Below are positions 9,235 to 18,982 of a DNA stretch of 64,000 bases, in pieces. The notes below the pieces were generated by a model. The model did no database searches. It saw only the letters and a program-made list of their open reading frames with translations, and had not been told where the DNA came from. Source of the DNA: Dechloromonas denitrificans (lineage in GTDB: Bacteria; Pseudomonadota; Gammaproteobacteria; Burkholderiales; Rhodocyclaceae); the NCBI RefSeq assembly GCF_020510665.1, contig NZ_CP075187.1, positions 2,735,001 to 2,799,000 on the forward strand, read 5' to 3'. Position 1 is the first letter of the stretch. Every line of letters starts with the position of its first letter. A program made the translations under genes and the position numbers.

Positions 9235-9965
9235 ATCCGTTCTCCAACGATAGTGACCAATGCCCCGGCACGCGTCCGGCGCAGGGACTCCAAACCATAA
9301 TGAATGAATGAAAGTGCGGCCAACGCCGGCACCAGCAGGCCGACCACCGGCAAGTGCGCCAAAAGCGCCATGCTCAAGCCGAGCATGAACATCGGCCCCT
9401 TGCCTTGAGCCCGAAGAACATCCCACTCCGCATCCGTCGCATGCATCGACAAGGCGTCATAGGCAAAGGTCCGGTGATTCAGCCAGGCCATCAGCAACAT
9501 CGGGACGATCAGCGAAAAACCGGGCACCAGCCAGAGCGGCAAAGTCACCAACCAGCCACCGACGAACAAAATTGATGCCCAGATGCTGTTGACCGCGGCA
9601 GCGACGAAACTGTCGCGCCCCATCGGCGCCACATCCTGATATTCGGATTGCGCCAGGTGCTTGAGCATCAATGGCAGGATCAGGAGGGCGGCAAGCAGCG
9701 AGGCCGTCAGGTAGGCGACAGCAAAAATCGCCATCCAGCCGCCCAGATAGGCGAGGATATGCGCCAGCCAGAGCAGCCCCCAGCCGACCAGAAAAGTCAT
9801 CGGCGGGTAGGCCATCATCTGCTCGACCAGCGCCCCCAGCCCCCAGACGGCCAGACCGATCGACAACACGAGCGAAAACAGGGCCGGCAGCAGCACATAC
9901 GCCCAGATCTTCCCCTGACGCAGGCTGGCCAGCGTACGCATCAAGGCGAGCATCACCTCAGCCAT
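9231..9965 (-). CDS. EI24 domain-containing (CysZ-like) inner-membrane protein
   Basis: 244 residues with about six hydrophobic segments and the EI24/CysZ fold pattern (FLVGWGLLWLAHILAYLGGWMAIFAVAYLTASLLAALLILP). ATG 9965 follows a GGAAGGAA ribosome-binding site and overlaps the hrpA stop by 8 bp. CysZ proteins import sulfate, but no sulfur genes are nearby, so only the family is claimed. Operon order is hrpA - EI24 - cinA-like. Confidence 0.82.
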   Translation of the reverse strand: MAEVMLALMRTLASLRQGKIWAYVLLPALFSLVLSIGLAVWGLGALVEQMMAYPPMTFLVGWGLLWLAHILAYLGGWMAIFAVAYLTASLLAALLILPLMLKHLAQSEYQDVAPMGRDSFVAAAVNSIWASILFVGGWLVTLPLWLVPGFSLIVPMLLMAWLNHRTFAYDALSMHATDAEWDVLRAQGKGPMFMLGLSMALLAHLPVVGLLVPALAALSFIHYGLESLRRTRAGALVTIVGERI

Positions 9966-12900
9966 GCTGAATTCCTTCCCATTGTTTCTGCAGGCGCTTG
10001 GTCGACACCGGCACCGGCGTCCGCAACTCCTGGGCAAACAGGCTGATCCGCAACTCTTCCATCAACCAGCGGAACTGCTCGATCTGCGGATCGCTGGTTC
10101 CCTGCTTGGCGAGTTGCAGAAAGCGCCGTTCGTAATTGGTCCACAAGGGTGCGTATTCAGCCATCAAACGGGCATCGCGCGCCGGATCAGCCTTCAGTTT
10201 GTCGAGCCGGACCTGAATCCCCTTGAGATAACGCGGATAGTGCTGCAACCGCTCGAATGGCGTTTCGATGATGAAGCGCTTGCCGAGCAGGCGTTTCAGT
10301 TGTGCATCGATATCCTGCGTCGCAGCAGCATGCGCCTTGAAAGCCGGGAGTTTTTTGCTGACCGCCTGCCATTCAGTGAGCACGGCACCGACCATGCGAC
10401 AGACTTCCTGCATGATCAGCCCGAGCCGCGCCTTGGCCTCGGCACAGCGCGCCTTAAAGGCAGCGGCATCGGCCGGCAAAGGCTCGCTCAAGCAGGCGCG
10501 CTCGAAGGTCTGATCGACAATCTGACGCTTCAATTCCTCAGTCGTGCCCAGTGCCATATATTGCATACCCATCTGGGTCAGGCCCGGCACGTTTTTGTCG
10601 AAGTATTTCACCTGTTCACGGAACTGCAGCATGAACAGGCGGAGCAGGCCGGCACGATGCGCCTCGGCGGCCTCCTCGGCCGAATCGAAAACTTTCAGGC
10701 TAACCGTCTCGCCATCATCGGTCAGGCCCGGATAGCCGAGCACAGTCTGGCCGGCAACCGGCACCTCCATCAACTCCGGCAACTCGCCGAAGGTCCAGTC
10801 GGTCAGCTTGGTGTATTCCGAGGGTGTTTCATGCAACTCGGCGAACTCCTGCTTCGCCTCACGCCCCCAGTCGGCCCGCAACTGGACCAGGCTGCGCCCC
10901 ATGTCGAGCTGCCGGCCATGCTCGTCGAGCAACTTGTAGTTCATCGAAAAATGCAGCGGCAAGGCATCCGGCCGGAAAGCATCCGGCGTTACCGCCCAAC
11001 CGCGTGCGTTCAGGCCGCGCGCCGTCAAAATGTAATCGATCAACGGGGCGATCAGGCCCTGATTCATCTTGCGATCATCGTTTGCCACGGTCGACATGAA
11101 TTCTTCGACAAATTCCGGCACCGGTACCAGCTTGGCGCGGATACGTTGCGGCAGCGTCTTGATCAACTGAACCAGCTTTTCCTTGAGCAAGCCGGGCACC
11201 AGCCACTCCATGCGCAGCACCGGAATCTGGTTGAGTTGCGCCAGTGGCAACGCCAAAGTCACGCCATCTCGCGGCGAACCGGGCTCAAAATGGTAGGTGA
11301 GCGCATACTCCGCCCCGCCGACTTTGAGGTGATGCGGGAAGGCTTCGGTCGTCACGCCAGCCGCCGAGTGACGCATCAGATCATCCTTGGCCAGGAACAG
11401 CAGCTTAGGATTGTCGCGCTCGGCTTCCTTGCGCCAGTGATCGAAGGTGGCGCCGTTGTGAATGCCTTCGGGCAGCAGGTGGTCGTAGAAAGCGTAGATC
11501 AGCTCGTCATCGACCAGCACATCCTGGCGCCGCTGCTTGTGTTCGAGATGTTCGATCTCGCGGATCAGTTTCTGGTTATGCTGAAAGAACGGCCAGCGCT
11601 TGGCGAAGGCATCGTCGATTTCTTCACCGACCAGGCCCTGGCGGATGAAGATTTCACGCCCTTCGGACGGCGCCATCGGGCCGTAATGGACCCGCCGCTT
11701 GGGATTGATCACCACGCCGTACAGCGTCGTCCGCTCCCAGGCCGAGACCTGCATCGACTTCTTTTCCCAGTGCGGATCGAAGTAGCTGCGCTTTATCAAG
11801 TGAGCGCCTACTCTCTCCAGCCAGTCCGGTTCAATTCGAGCCACGCACCGACCGAAGAGTTTGGTCGTCTCGGTGATCTCGGCCGCCATGATCCACTTGC
11901 CGGCCTTTTTCTGCAGCGGCGACGAGGGATGGATCAGGTAGCGGATACCGCGTGCACCGAGGTAATAGCCGGACTCGTCGGACTTGCAGCCGAGGTTGCC
12001 GAGCAAGCCGGCAAGCAGCGCTTGGTGGATGGCCTCGAAGGTGCCGGGAATCTCGTTTTCCTTCCAGCCCAGTTCGCCGATCATGGCGTGCAGCTGGCCG
12101 TGCACCTCGCGCCATTCGCGCATCCGCAAGTAGGATAGGAAATGCGCGTGGCAGTTGTCGATCAACTGCTTGTTCGATTTCTTGTGCTCGACCGCATTCT
12201 GGAACCAGTTCCACAATTTCCACCAGCCGAGGAATTCCGATTTCTCGTCAGCAAACAATTTGTGTTTCTCGTCCGCCGCCTGCTGGCGCTCCTGCGGTCG
12301 CTCGCGCGGGTCCTGCGCCGACAGGCCGGCAGCAATGACCATCACTTCCTTGAGACAACCGAGATCGCGCGCCGCGACCAGCATGCGGCCGATACGCGGA
12401 TCGAGCGGCAAACGGGCCAGCGCGTCACCGACCTTGGTCAGACGATTTTCATCATCGAGCGCGCCCAGTTCCTGCAGCAGCGCGTAGCCGTCGGCAATTG
12501 CCTTGGGCGGCGGTGGTTCGATGAAGGGAAAGTTCTCGACCTCAGTCAGCTTCAGCGACTTCATGCGCAAGATCACGCCGGCCAGACTGGAACGCAGGAT
12601 TTCCGGATCTGTAAACGGCGGGCGGGCGTTGAAATCCAACTCGTCGTACAAGCGGATACAAACACCGGCCGCCACCCGGCCGCAACGCCCGGCCCGCTGG
12701 CGCGCCGCAGCCTGCGAAATGCGCTCGATCTGCAACTGTTCGACCTTGTTGCGATACGAGTAACGCTTGACCCGGGCCAGGCCGCTATCCACCACGTAGC
12801 GAATGCCCGGCACGGTGAGCGAGGTTTCAGCCACATTGGTCGCCAGCACGATACGCCGCGCCCCGGAAGGCTTGAAAATCCGGTCCTGATCGCCGGCCGA

Positions 12901-13884
12901 CAAGCGCGAGAAGAGCGGCAGGATTTCGGTGTGCGGCGGATGACGCTTGCGCAACGCCTCGGCGGCTTCGCGGATTTCGCGCTCGCCAGGCAGGAAGACC
13001 AGCGTATCGCCAGGGCCGAGCCGAGCCAGTTCGTCGACCGCATCGGTAATCGCCTCGTAGAGATCGCGCTCGTCGTCTTCTTTTTCCAGATCCGAAATCG
13101 GCCGATAACGGATGTCGACCGGGAAAAGCCGGCCCGACACCTCAATCACCGGCGCTCCGCTGAAGTGCTGCGAGAAACGCTCGGCGTCGATCGTCGCCGA
13201 GGTGATGATCACCTTCAGGTCGGGGCGCTTGGGCAGCAACTGTTTGAGGTAGCCGAGCAGGAAGTCGATATTCAGGCTGCGTTCGTGCGCCTCGTCGATG
13301 ATGATCGTGTCGTAGGCACTGAGGTAGGGATCGGACTGCGACTCGGCGAGCAGGATGCCGTCGGTCATCAGCTTGACCCAGGATTCCGCGGTCGACCGGT
13401 CCTGGAAGCGGATTTTGACGCCGACACCGGTGCCGACCTGGGTTTTCAATTCCTGCGCCAGACGCGTTGCGACCGAACGCGCCGCCAGCCGGCGCGGCTG
13501 GGTGTGGCCGATCAGGCCGGCTGCACCGCGCCCGAGTTCAAGGCAGATCTTGGGCAACTGCGTCGTCTTGCCCGAACCGGTTTCACCGCAAACAATCACG
13601 ACCTGGTGCTGCTTGATCAGTTCGGCAATTTCGCTGCGCCGTTCATTGACCGGCAGATCGGCCTGAAACTCCGGCTTGGGCAATGCCGCCTGGCGCTTGA
13701 GCAAGGTGGCACGCGACTTTTCAAGCAAGGCGGCAAAGTCAGCCTGCAGTTTTTCGCGCTTTTCACCCATCGACCGCAGCATGTTGCGCTGCATGCCGCG
13801 CAGGCGGCCAAAATCAGATGTCAGGCAGAGCAGGCGTTCGCCCGACTCCTGCCGTGTTTTCCCATGCTCGTTGTGTTTGGCCAT
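9958..13884 (-). CDS. hrpA: ATP-dependent RNA helicase HrpA (DEAH box)
   Basis: 1308 residues from ATG 13884, the expected length of HrpA. Walker A GETGSGKTTQ, DEAH box in IIIDEAHERS, SATI motif ITSATID, motif VI QRAGRCGR, then the HA2, OB-fold and long C-terminal HrpA-specific regions. HrpA unwinds RNA and in E. coli rescues stalled or collided ribosomes and processes some mRNAs. The frame is open to a TTG at 13923 that would add 13 residues. Neither start has a convincing ribosome-binding site, so the N-terminus is uncertain. Confidence 0.93.
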   Translation of the reverse strand: MAKHNEHGKTRQESGERLLCLTSDFGRLRGMQRNMLRSMGEKREKLQADFAALLEKSRATLLKRQAALPKPEFQADLPVNERRSEIAELIKQHQVVIVCGETGSGKTTQLPKICLELGRGAAGLIGHTQPRRLAARSVATRLAQELKTQVGTGVGVKIRFQDRSTAESWVKLMTDGILLAESQSDPYLSAYDTIIIDEAHERSLNIDFLLGYLKQLLPKRPDLKVIITSATIDAERFSQHFSGAPVIEVSGRLFPVDIRYRPISDLEKEDDERDLYEAITDAVDELARLGPGDTLVFLPGEREIREAAEALRKRHPPHTEILPLFSRLSAGDQDRIFKPSGARRIVLATNVAETSLTVPGIRYVVDSGLARVKRYSYRNKVEQLQIERISQAAARQRAGRCGRVAAGVCIRLYDELDFNARPPFTDPEILRSSLAGVILRMKSLKLTEVENFPFIEPPPPKAIADGYALLQELGALDDENRLTKVGDALARLPLDPRIGRMLVAARDLGCLKEVMVIAAGLSAQDPRERPQERQQAADEKHKLFADEKSEFLGWWKLWNWFQNAVEHKKSNKQLIDNCHAHFLSYLRMREWREVHGQLHAMIGELGWKENEIPGTFEAIHQALLAGLLGNLGCKSDESGYYLGARGIRYLIHPSSPLQKKAGKWIMAAEITETTKLFGRCVARIEPDWLERVGAHLIKRSYFDPHWEKKSMQVSAWERTTLYGVVINPKRRVHYGPMAPSEGREIFIRQGLVGEEIDDAFAKRWPFFQHNQKLIREIEHLEHKQRRQDVLVDDELIYAFYDHLLPEGIHNGATFDHWRKEAERDNPKLLFLAKDDLMRHSAAGVTTEAFPHHLKVGGAEYALTYHFEPGSPRDGVTLALPLAQLNQIPVLRMEWLVPGLLKEKLVQLIKTLPQRIRAKLVPVPEFVEEFMSTVANDDRKMNQGLIAPLIDYILTARGLNARGWAVTPDAFRPDALPLHFSMNYKLLDEHGRQLDMGRSLVQLRADWGREAKQEFAELHETPSEYTKLTDWTFGELPELMEVPVAGQTVLGYPGLTDDGETVSLKVFDSAEEAAEAHRAGLLRLFMLQFREQVKYFDKNVPGLTQMGMQYMALGTTEELKRQIVDQTFERACLSEPLPADAAAFKARCAEAKARLGLIMQEVCRMVGAVLTEWQAVSKKLPAFKAHAAATQDIDAQLKRLLGKRFIIETPFERLQHYPRYLKGIQVRLDKLKADPARDARLMAEYAPLWTNYERRFLQLAKQGTSDPQIEQFRWLMEELRISLFAQELRTPVPVSTKRLQKQWEGIQHG

Positions 13885-13993
13885 TACCTGGAATGCGCTC
13901 ACCGGCACATTCAATTCCTGCAAAAGTTAAGCCGCGAATTTTGCAGGAAAATTCCGGCTTAATCCATGTATTGAGCGGCTTACTGGAAAAAGC

Positions 13994-14203
13994 TCAGCCG
14001 CGCTTTTTGCCATAGGTCTTGAACACCCACTTGGCGTCACGCCCGGCACGCTCCAGCGTGCAGATTTTCGGATCATCGTCGTGCGGAGAAAAATACTCAT
14101 CCTCCTGCGCCTGCATGACCATGCGAATGGCCGCTTCGTCGCTTATTTCATAGCGCTCGGTAATCTGGGTTGTAACTTCATCGAGGTGTTCCTCGTAGGT
14201 CAT
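13994..14203 (-). CDS. Small conserved-looking hypothetical protein
   Basis: 69 residues from ATG 14203 (MTYEEHLDEVTTQITERYEI...), acidic in the middle and basic at the end (WVFKTYGKKRG). A TTG at 14215 has a better Shine-Dalgarno (AAGGA, 7-nt gap) and may be the true start, giving 73 residues. It lies between hrpA and crcB on the same strand. No known domain is recognised and its function is unknown. Coding status rests on codon pattern and lack of overlap. Confidence 0.55.
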   Translation of the reverse strand: MTYEEHLDEVTTQITERYEISDEAAIRMVMQAQEDEYFSPHDDDPKICTLERAGRDAKWVFKTYGKKRG

Positions 14204-14276
14204 GGTGGCGCTCAAGCGAATATCCTTCGTCAATCAATCAAAACACCGGCCTTTGGCCGGCAAGGCAAGCAGCAGT

Positions 14277-14666
14277 TCAAGACCAGATGCGCGTGGCGCC
14301 AACGGTCAGCAGCCCCAGGTAGGTAGCCGTCAGCGAACCGGCCAGATGCAGGGAGGCCAGGCCGATCGCCCAGCCGGGCTGGCCCGCCAGCATGCGTTCG
14401 ACCACTTCGGCAGAAAAGCTGGAGAAAGTCGTCAGACCACCGAGAAACCCGGTAATTGCAAACAGCTTCAGCGCAGGAGGCAGGCCGGAGTTGAGATGGA
14501 ATACGCCCACCGCAACGCCGATCAGATAACCGCCCATCAAATTGGCCGCCAGCGTGCCCAGCGGAACGGCGACAAAGATTGGATTCAAACCCATGCCGAG
14601 CAACCAGCGCGACCACGCGCCCAATGCTGCGCCCAAACCTACCGCAAAAAATCCAGAACCTGTCAT
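14277..14666 (-). CDS. crcB: Fluoride ion channel CrcB/Fluc
   Basis: 129 residues, the usual Fluc size, with four membrane helices. Signature GAALGAWSRWLLG and GFLGGLTTFSSFSAE (the Phe-box/TTFSSF motif) are present. It forms a dual-topology dimer that exports F-. ATG 14666 is chosen; the frame is open further upstream but that part is polar and not conserved in the family. I looked for a fluoride riboswitch in front of it and did not find a convincing one. Confidence 0.9.
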   Translation of the reverse strand: MTGSGFFAVGLGAALGAWSRWLLGMGLNPIFVAVPLGTLAANLMGGYLIGVAVGVFHLNSGLPPALKLFAITGFLGGLTTFSSFSAEVVERMLAGQPGWAIGLASLHLAGSLTATYLGLLTVGATRIWS

Positions 14667-14782
14667 CGCGCCCCCGAAGTAGAGCCTTATTTTACCTGCG
14701 GATGACACGGCCTCTGCATCACCGACACTTCGCTCTTCTCCGCTTGCTGCTATATTGAAGTCAAACATTCGGAGAAAATGTC

Positions 14783-17062
14783 TTGAACGAGGGTCTCGAA
14801 GCCGGTTTCCACAAACCGCCTCCCATCATCCGCCTGCTCCTGACCGGCATGATTCTGGTCAGCCTGATCGTGACGCTGACGATCTACGAAACCTATGCCC
14901 GACGCGAACGTGCCTTCCAGGACAGCGAGCGCAACTTGGGGCTGTTGGCAACGGCGCTGGCCGAATACACCGAACGCACCTTCCAGTCGATCGACGTACT
15001 TTTACACAACATCGAAGCCGACCTCGCGCAACTCGACCTCAACACCCCCGCCGGCGTCGAAGAAGCAACGCGCATGCTGCGCCGGCGTACCGCCGATTTC
15101 CCGGCCGTCAATTCACTTAATATCGTCGGAGCGCGTGGCGAACTGCTCGCCAGCTCATTTGCCATTCCCTCGCCTCCGCCGAATTACAGCGACCGGGAAT
15201 ACTTCACTGATGCACGTGACGGCATCGGTGAAAACAGGGTTCGAGTCGGTCGCCCAATTTTTGGCAAGAAGACAAAACGCTGGGCCATTGCCTTCACACT
15301 GCGCCGTGAAAATCGCCGTGGTGAGTTTCGCGGCACCATTTATGCGGGGCTTGATGTCGAAAAACTCACCGACTATTACCGTAGCGCCATCCCTTTCGAA
15401 GGCGGGGCTGCCGCACTCTACCGGCTTGACGCACGTTTACTGGCGCGCTACCCGCTGGTCCCGGACGCCTTTGCCAAGGACTATTCGGACATCGACCTGT
15501 TCCGCCAGCACCAGCCCCGTGCAGCCAACGGCTTTTACCGTGCGATCAGCTCGATTGATGGCGTACCGCGCAGCGTTGCCTATCGCACGCTGCCCACGCA
15601 CGGGCTGGTCATCAATGTGTCGGCCAATGAAGAAATCATCAGTGCAACCTGGCGGCGTAGCCTCTGGCTTCCGGGCACGATAGGCGTCACCGGCCTGCTG
15701 ATTATCCTTGGCCTGCTGCTCGCCATCTTGCGCCAGCGACGTAACCAGAGCGCCCTGCATGAGCGTATCGCCTGGCAAGCCAGCCACGATGCCAGCACCG
15801 GCTTGCCCAACCGTTTTCTTTTCGAAGACCGTCTACACAAAGCAATGCAGGCTGCGGAACGGAAAAAACAATCGCTTGCCCTGCTGTTCATCGATCTGGA
15901 CAATTTCAAGCGGATCAACGACTCGCTTGGCCACGCAACCGGCGACGAGGTTTTACGTACGGCGGCCATCTGGCTCAGGGCCTGCGTTCGCGAAAGCGAC
16001 ACCGTGTCACGCTTCGGCGGCGACGAGTTTGCCATCCTGCTCCCCGAGGTTGCCTCGGTCGAAGACGCGGGCGGCATTGCCGGCAAGATTCTCCAGCAAT
16101 TCAACGAACCGATGCGCTTTGCCGAACGCGACATCCGCGTCACGAGCAGCATCGGCATCAGCCTTTTCCCGCAGGATGGCAGCGACCCGACCCAGTTGAT
16201 GGCCAGCGCAGATGCCGCCATGTATCGAGCCAAGGAAAACGGCCGCAACCTGGCCTGCATGTATGACCAGGACCTGGCGCGACATATCCGCGAGCGCATG
16301 GAACTGGAGGACTGCCTGCAACACGCGCTGGCCAACAATGAGTTCCTGCTCGCTTTTCAGCCCATCATGGACACCCGCAGCCACCGGGTCTTTGCCGCCG
16401 AAGCCTTGTTGCGCTGGCAGCAACCCAGCCTCGGCCTGATCAGCCCGGATCGCTTCATTCCCCTGGCCGAAAGTACCGGACAGATCGAGGCCATCGGCGA
16501 ATGGGTGCTGCGCGAAGCCTGTCGCCAGGCAGCGCAATGGCCGGAAAGCAACGGACACGCGGTTGCCTTGGCGGTCAATCTGTCACCGCGCCAACTGGCT
16601 CACCCCCATTTTGTCGCGACGGTGAAACAGATTCTGGATGAAACCGGCATCCCGGCCAGCCGCATCGAACTTGAAATCACGGAAAACCTGCTGATCACAC
16701 CCAACACCACCGCCAGCGATAATCTTGCTGCCTTGCGCGAAATGGGACTCGGCTTGGCGATCGATGACTTCGGCACCGGCTACTCCTCGCTGTCCTACCT
16801 GTCCCGCCTGCCGGTCACCACGCTCAAGGTGGACCGCTCCTTCGTCGCTCGCCTGGAAAACAGCCCGCAAGACCTGGCACTGGCCAAAGCCATCATCATG
16901 CTGACGGAAGGGCTGGGCTTGAAAACCATCGGCGAAGGCGTCGAAACCCAGGCGCAATCAAACACGCTGCAACAACTTGGCTGCCACCTGCAGCAAGGTT
17001 ACCTGTTTGCCAAGCCGCTACCGGCTGGGCAATTTATCGACTGGCTGAAAAAGCGGCGCTAA
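14783..17062 (+). CDS. Membrane-bound GGDEF-EAL protein with periplasmic Cache-type sensor
   Basis: 759 residues. TM helix ~17-38, a periplasmic Cache-like sensor (~40-300; YTERTFQSIDVLL, SDREYFTDARDG, IYAGLDVEKL), second TM ~300-325, GGDEF domain with intact RFGGDEFAI and an I-site RESD five residues before it, then an EAL domain with EALLRW, NLSPRQ, EITE, DDFGTGYSS, KVDRSFV and GEGVET all present. Both diguanylate cyclase and c-di-GMP phosphodiesterase activities are therefore possible. The start is TTG at 14783, with GGAGA (14771-14775) 7 nt before it. The sensed ligand is unknown. Confidence 0.92.
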   Translation: MNEGLEAGFHKPPPIIRLLLTGMILVSLIVTLTIYETYARRERAFQDSERNLGLLATALAEYTERTFQSIDVLLHNIEADLAQLDLNTPAGVEEATRMLRRRTADFPAVNSLNIVGARGELLASSFAIPSPPPNYSDREYFTDARDGIGENRVRVGRPIFGKKTKRWAIAFTLRRENRRGEFRGTIYAGLDVEKLTDYYRSAIPFEGGAAALYRLDARLLARYPLVPDAFAKDYSDIDLFRQHQPRAANGFYRAISSIDGVPRSVAYRTLPTHGLVINVSANEEIISATWRRSLWLPGTIGVTGLLIILGLLLAILRQRRNQSALHERIAWQASHDASTGLPNRFLFEDRLHKAMQAAERKKQSLALLFIDLDNFKRINDSLGHATGDEVLRTAAIWLRACVRESDTVSRFGGDEFAILLPEVASVEDAGGIAGKILQQFNEPMRFAERDIRVTSSIGISLFPQDGSDPTQLMASADAAMYRAKENGRNLACMYDQDLARHIRERMELEDCLQHALANNEFLLAFQPIMDTRSHRVFAAEALLRWQQPSLGLISPDRFIPLAESTGQIEAIGEWVLREACRQAAQWPESNGHAVALAVNLSPRQLAHPHFVATVKQILDETGIPASRIELEITENLLITPNTTASDNLAALREMGLGLAIDDFGTGYSSLSYLSRLPVTTLKVDRSFVARLENSPQDLALAKAIIMLTEGLGLKTIGEGVETQAQSNTLQQLGCHLQQGYLFAKPLPAGQFIDWLKKRR

Positions 17063-17133
17063 GTCCATGCTGGCCGAACGATGCGGCCGGCACAGGGTAA
17101 AATGCGCGGATTATTCTTCAGCACCACCCCGAG

Positions 17134-18960
17134 ATGACTGCCCCCAACGACAAAGCTGCACCGGCCCCGGCCGCCAATTTCATCAAGAACATCGTCGAAG
17201 CTGACAAGGTCGGCCTAAAATATGCTGGGCGCCGATGGGCCGGCCGTCCCGGTCTCGCGACCGACCATGCGGCAGGCGAGCTTGACCCGGCAAAAACTCG
17301 CACCCGCTTCCCGCCCGAGCCGAACGGCTACCTGCATTTCGGCCACGCCAAGTCCATCCTGCTCAACTTCGGCCTCGCCGAGCAATACGATGGCCGCTGC
17401 CACCTGCGCTTCGACGACACCAATCCGGAAAAAGAAGATCAGGAATACGTCGACTCGATCATCGATGCCGTCAAATGGCTCGGTTGCTCGTGGGATAGCC
17501 CATATCCATATCCATATGATCAATCAGAATGCAACCTCTATTACGCCTCCAACTATTTCGACTGGATGCTGCAATGCGCCGAGGCCTTGATCGCCGCCGG
17601 CCATGCCTACGTCGATAGCCAGAGCGCCGACGAAATGCGCGCCAATCGCGGCACGCTGACCCAGCCCGGCAAGAACTCGCCGTTCCGCGACCGCTCGGTG
17701 GCCGAGAACATCGATCTGTTCAAGCGCATGCAGGCCGGCGAATTCGCCGACGGCGCCCACATCCTGCGCGCCAAAATCGACATGGCCGCGCCCAACATCA
17801 ATCTGCGCGACCCGGCCATCTACCGCATCCGCCACGCGACGCACCACAACACCGGCGACAAGTACTGCGTGTACCCGATGTACACCTTCGCCCACCCGAT
17901 CGAGGATGCGCTGGAAAACATCACCCACTCGATCTGCACGCTCGAATTCGAAGACCAGCGCCCGTTCTACGACTGGCTGCTCGGCCGTCTGGCTGAAGCC
18001 GGCCTGCTCCAGCGCCCGCTGCCGCAACAAATCGAGTTCTCGCGCCTCAACCTGACCTACGTCGTCCTTTCCAAGCGCAAGCTGATCCAGTTGGTCGATG
18101 AAAAGCACGTCGACGGCTGGGACGACCCGCGCATGCCGACCTTGGTCGGTGCCCGTCGCCGTGGTTACTCGGCCGATGGTTTCCGCCTGTTCATGGAGCG
18201 CGTCGGGGTCACCAAGAACGATTCGCTGATCGACTACGTGCTGTTCGAAGATGCGATGCGCGAAGTCATGAACGAGTCCGACCTCCGCCGCATTGCCGTG
18301 CTCGACCCGGTCAAGCTGATCATCGACAACTATCCGGAAGGCCAGGTCGAGGAGTGCTTCGCGCCCAATCACCCGCTGCATCCGGAACTCGGCCAGCGTT
18401 CGATCCCGTTCAGCCGCGAACTGTGGATCGAGGGCGAGGATTTCATGGAAGTCCCGAGCAAGGGTTTCCGCCGCCTCTTCCCGGGCAATATGGCGCGCCT
18501 GCGCTACGGTTATGTCGTCGAATGCACCGGCTGCGACAAGGATGAAAACGGCAAGGTCATCGCGGTCCACTGCAATTATTTGCCCGAAACCAAGTCCGGC
18601 ACGCCGGGCGCCGACAGCGTCAAGGTCAAGGGCAATCTGCACTGGGTTTCCGTGGATCAGGCCTACGCCGCCGAAATCCGCCTCTATGAGCGTCTCTTCA
18701 AGGTACCCGCCCCCGGCGGCCGACGCGAAGGTGATGCACCCGAGCTGGAGCGCAACTTCCTCGACGACCTCAATCCGGCCTCACGCCAGACCATCACCGC
18801 CCAGCTTGAACCCTGCCTGCGCGATGCCAAGCCGGAAGAGCGCTTCCAGTTCGAACGCCACGGCTATTTCGTCGCCGACCGCGTCGATTCGCAGGATGGC
18901 CAACCGGTCTTCAACCGCGCCGTGACGCTCAAGGATTCGTGGGGCAAGGCCGGGGCCTGA
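17134..18960 (+). CDS. glnS: Glutaminyl-tRNA synthetase
   Basis: 608 residues, longer than the ~554 of E. coli. Class I motifs are present: FPPEPNGYLHFGHAKS (HIGH motif as HFGH) and VLSKRKL (KMSKS equivalent). The DDTNPEKEDQEYVDSI stretch and a C-terminal anticodon-binding beta-barrel follow. An extra segment of about 20 residues (about 30-52, AGRRWAGRPG...) sits between the N-terminal helix and the catalytic core. It charges tRNA-Gln directly, so the cell need not use only the GatCAB route. It is followed closely by the methyltransferase gene. Confidence 0.96.
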   Translation: MTAPNDKAAPAPAANFIKNIVEADKVGLKYAGRRWAGRPGLATDHAAGELDPAKTRTRFPPEPNGYLHFGHAKSILLNFGLAEQYDGRCHLRFDDTNPEKEDQEYVDSIIDAVKWLGCSWDSPYPYPYDQSECNLYYASNYFDWMLQCAEALIAAGHAYVDSQSADEMRANRGTLTQPGKNSPFRDRSVAENIDLFKRMQAGEFADGAHILRAKIDMAAPNINLRDPAIYRIRHATHHNTGDKYCVYPMYTFAHPIEDALENITHSICTLEFEDQRPFYDWLLGRLAEAGLLQRPLPQQIEFSRLNLTYVVLSKRKLIQLVDEKHVDGWDDPRMPTLVGARRRGYSADGFRLFMERVGVTKNDSLIDYVLFEDAMREVMNESDLRRIAVLDPVKLIIDNYPEGQVEECFAPNHPLHPELGQRSIPFSRELWIEGEDFMEVPSKGFRRLFPGNMARLRYGYVVECTGCDKDENGKVIAVHCNYLPETKSGTPGADSVKVKGNLHWVSVDQAYAAEIRLYERLFKVPAPGGRREGDAPELERNFLDDLNPASRQTITAQLEPCLRDAKPEERFQFERHGYFVADRVDSQDGQPVFNRAVTLKDSWGKAGA

Positions 18961-18982
18961 CCCGGCTCTCAGCGCCAAACGC

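Noticed and set aside
9964..13962. Long plus-strand frames (724 and 606 codons) opposite hrpA
   Set aside because: Same antisense effect. Translated residues are rich in Gln, Arg and His as expected from reading the complementary strand, and no family is recognisable.
14667..14780. Possible fluoride riboswitch upstream of crcB
   Set aside because: A GGTGATG and later GGCTC stretch on the minus strand hinted at the motif, but the conserved TTCGCC-type core and pseudoknot partners could not be aligned.
17497..17520. Short CCATAT tandem repeat within glnS
   Set aside because: Only about three units encoding Pro-Tyr repeats within the open reading frame; likely part of the normal protein and not a mobile or regulatory repeat.
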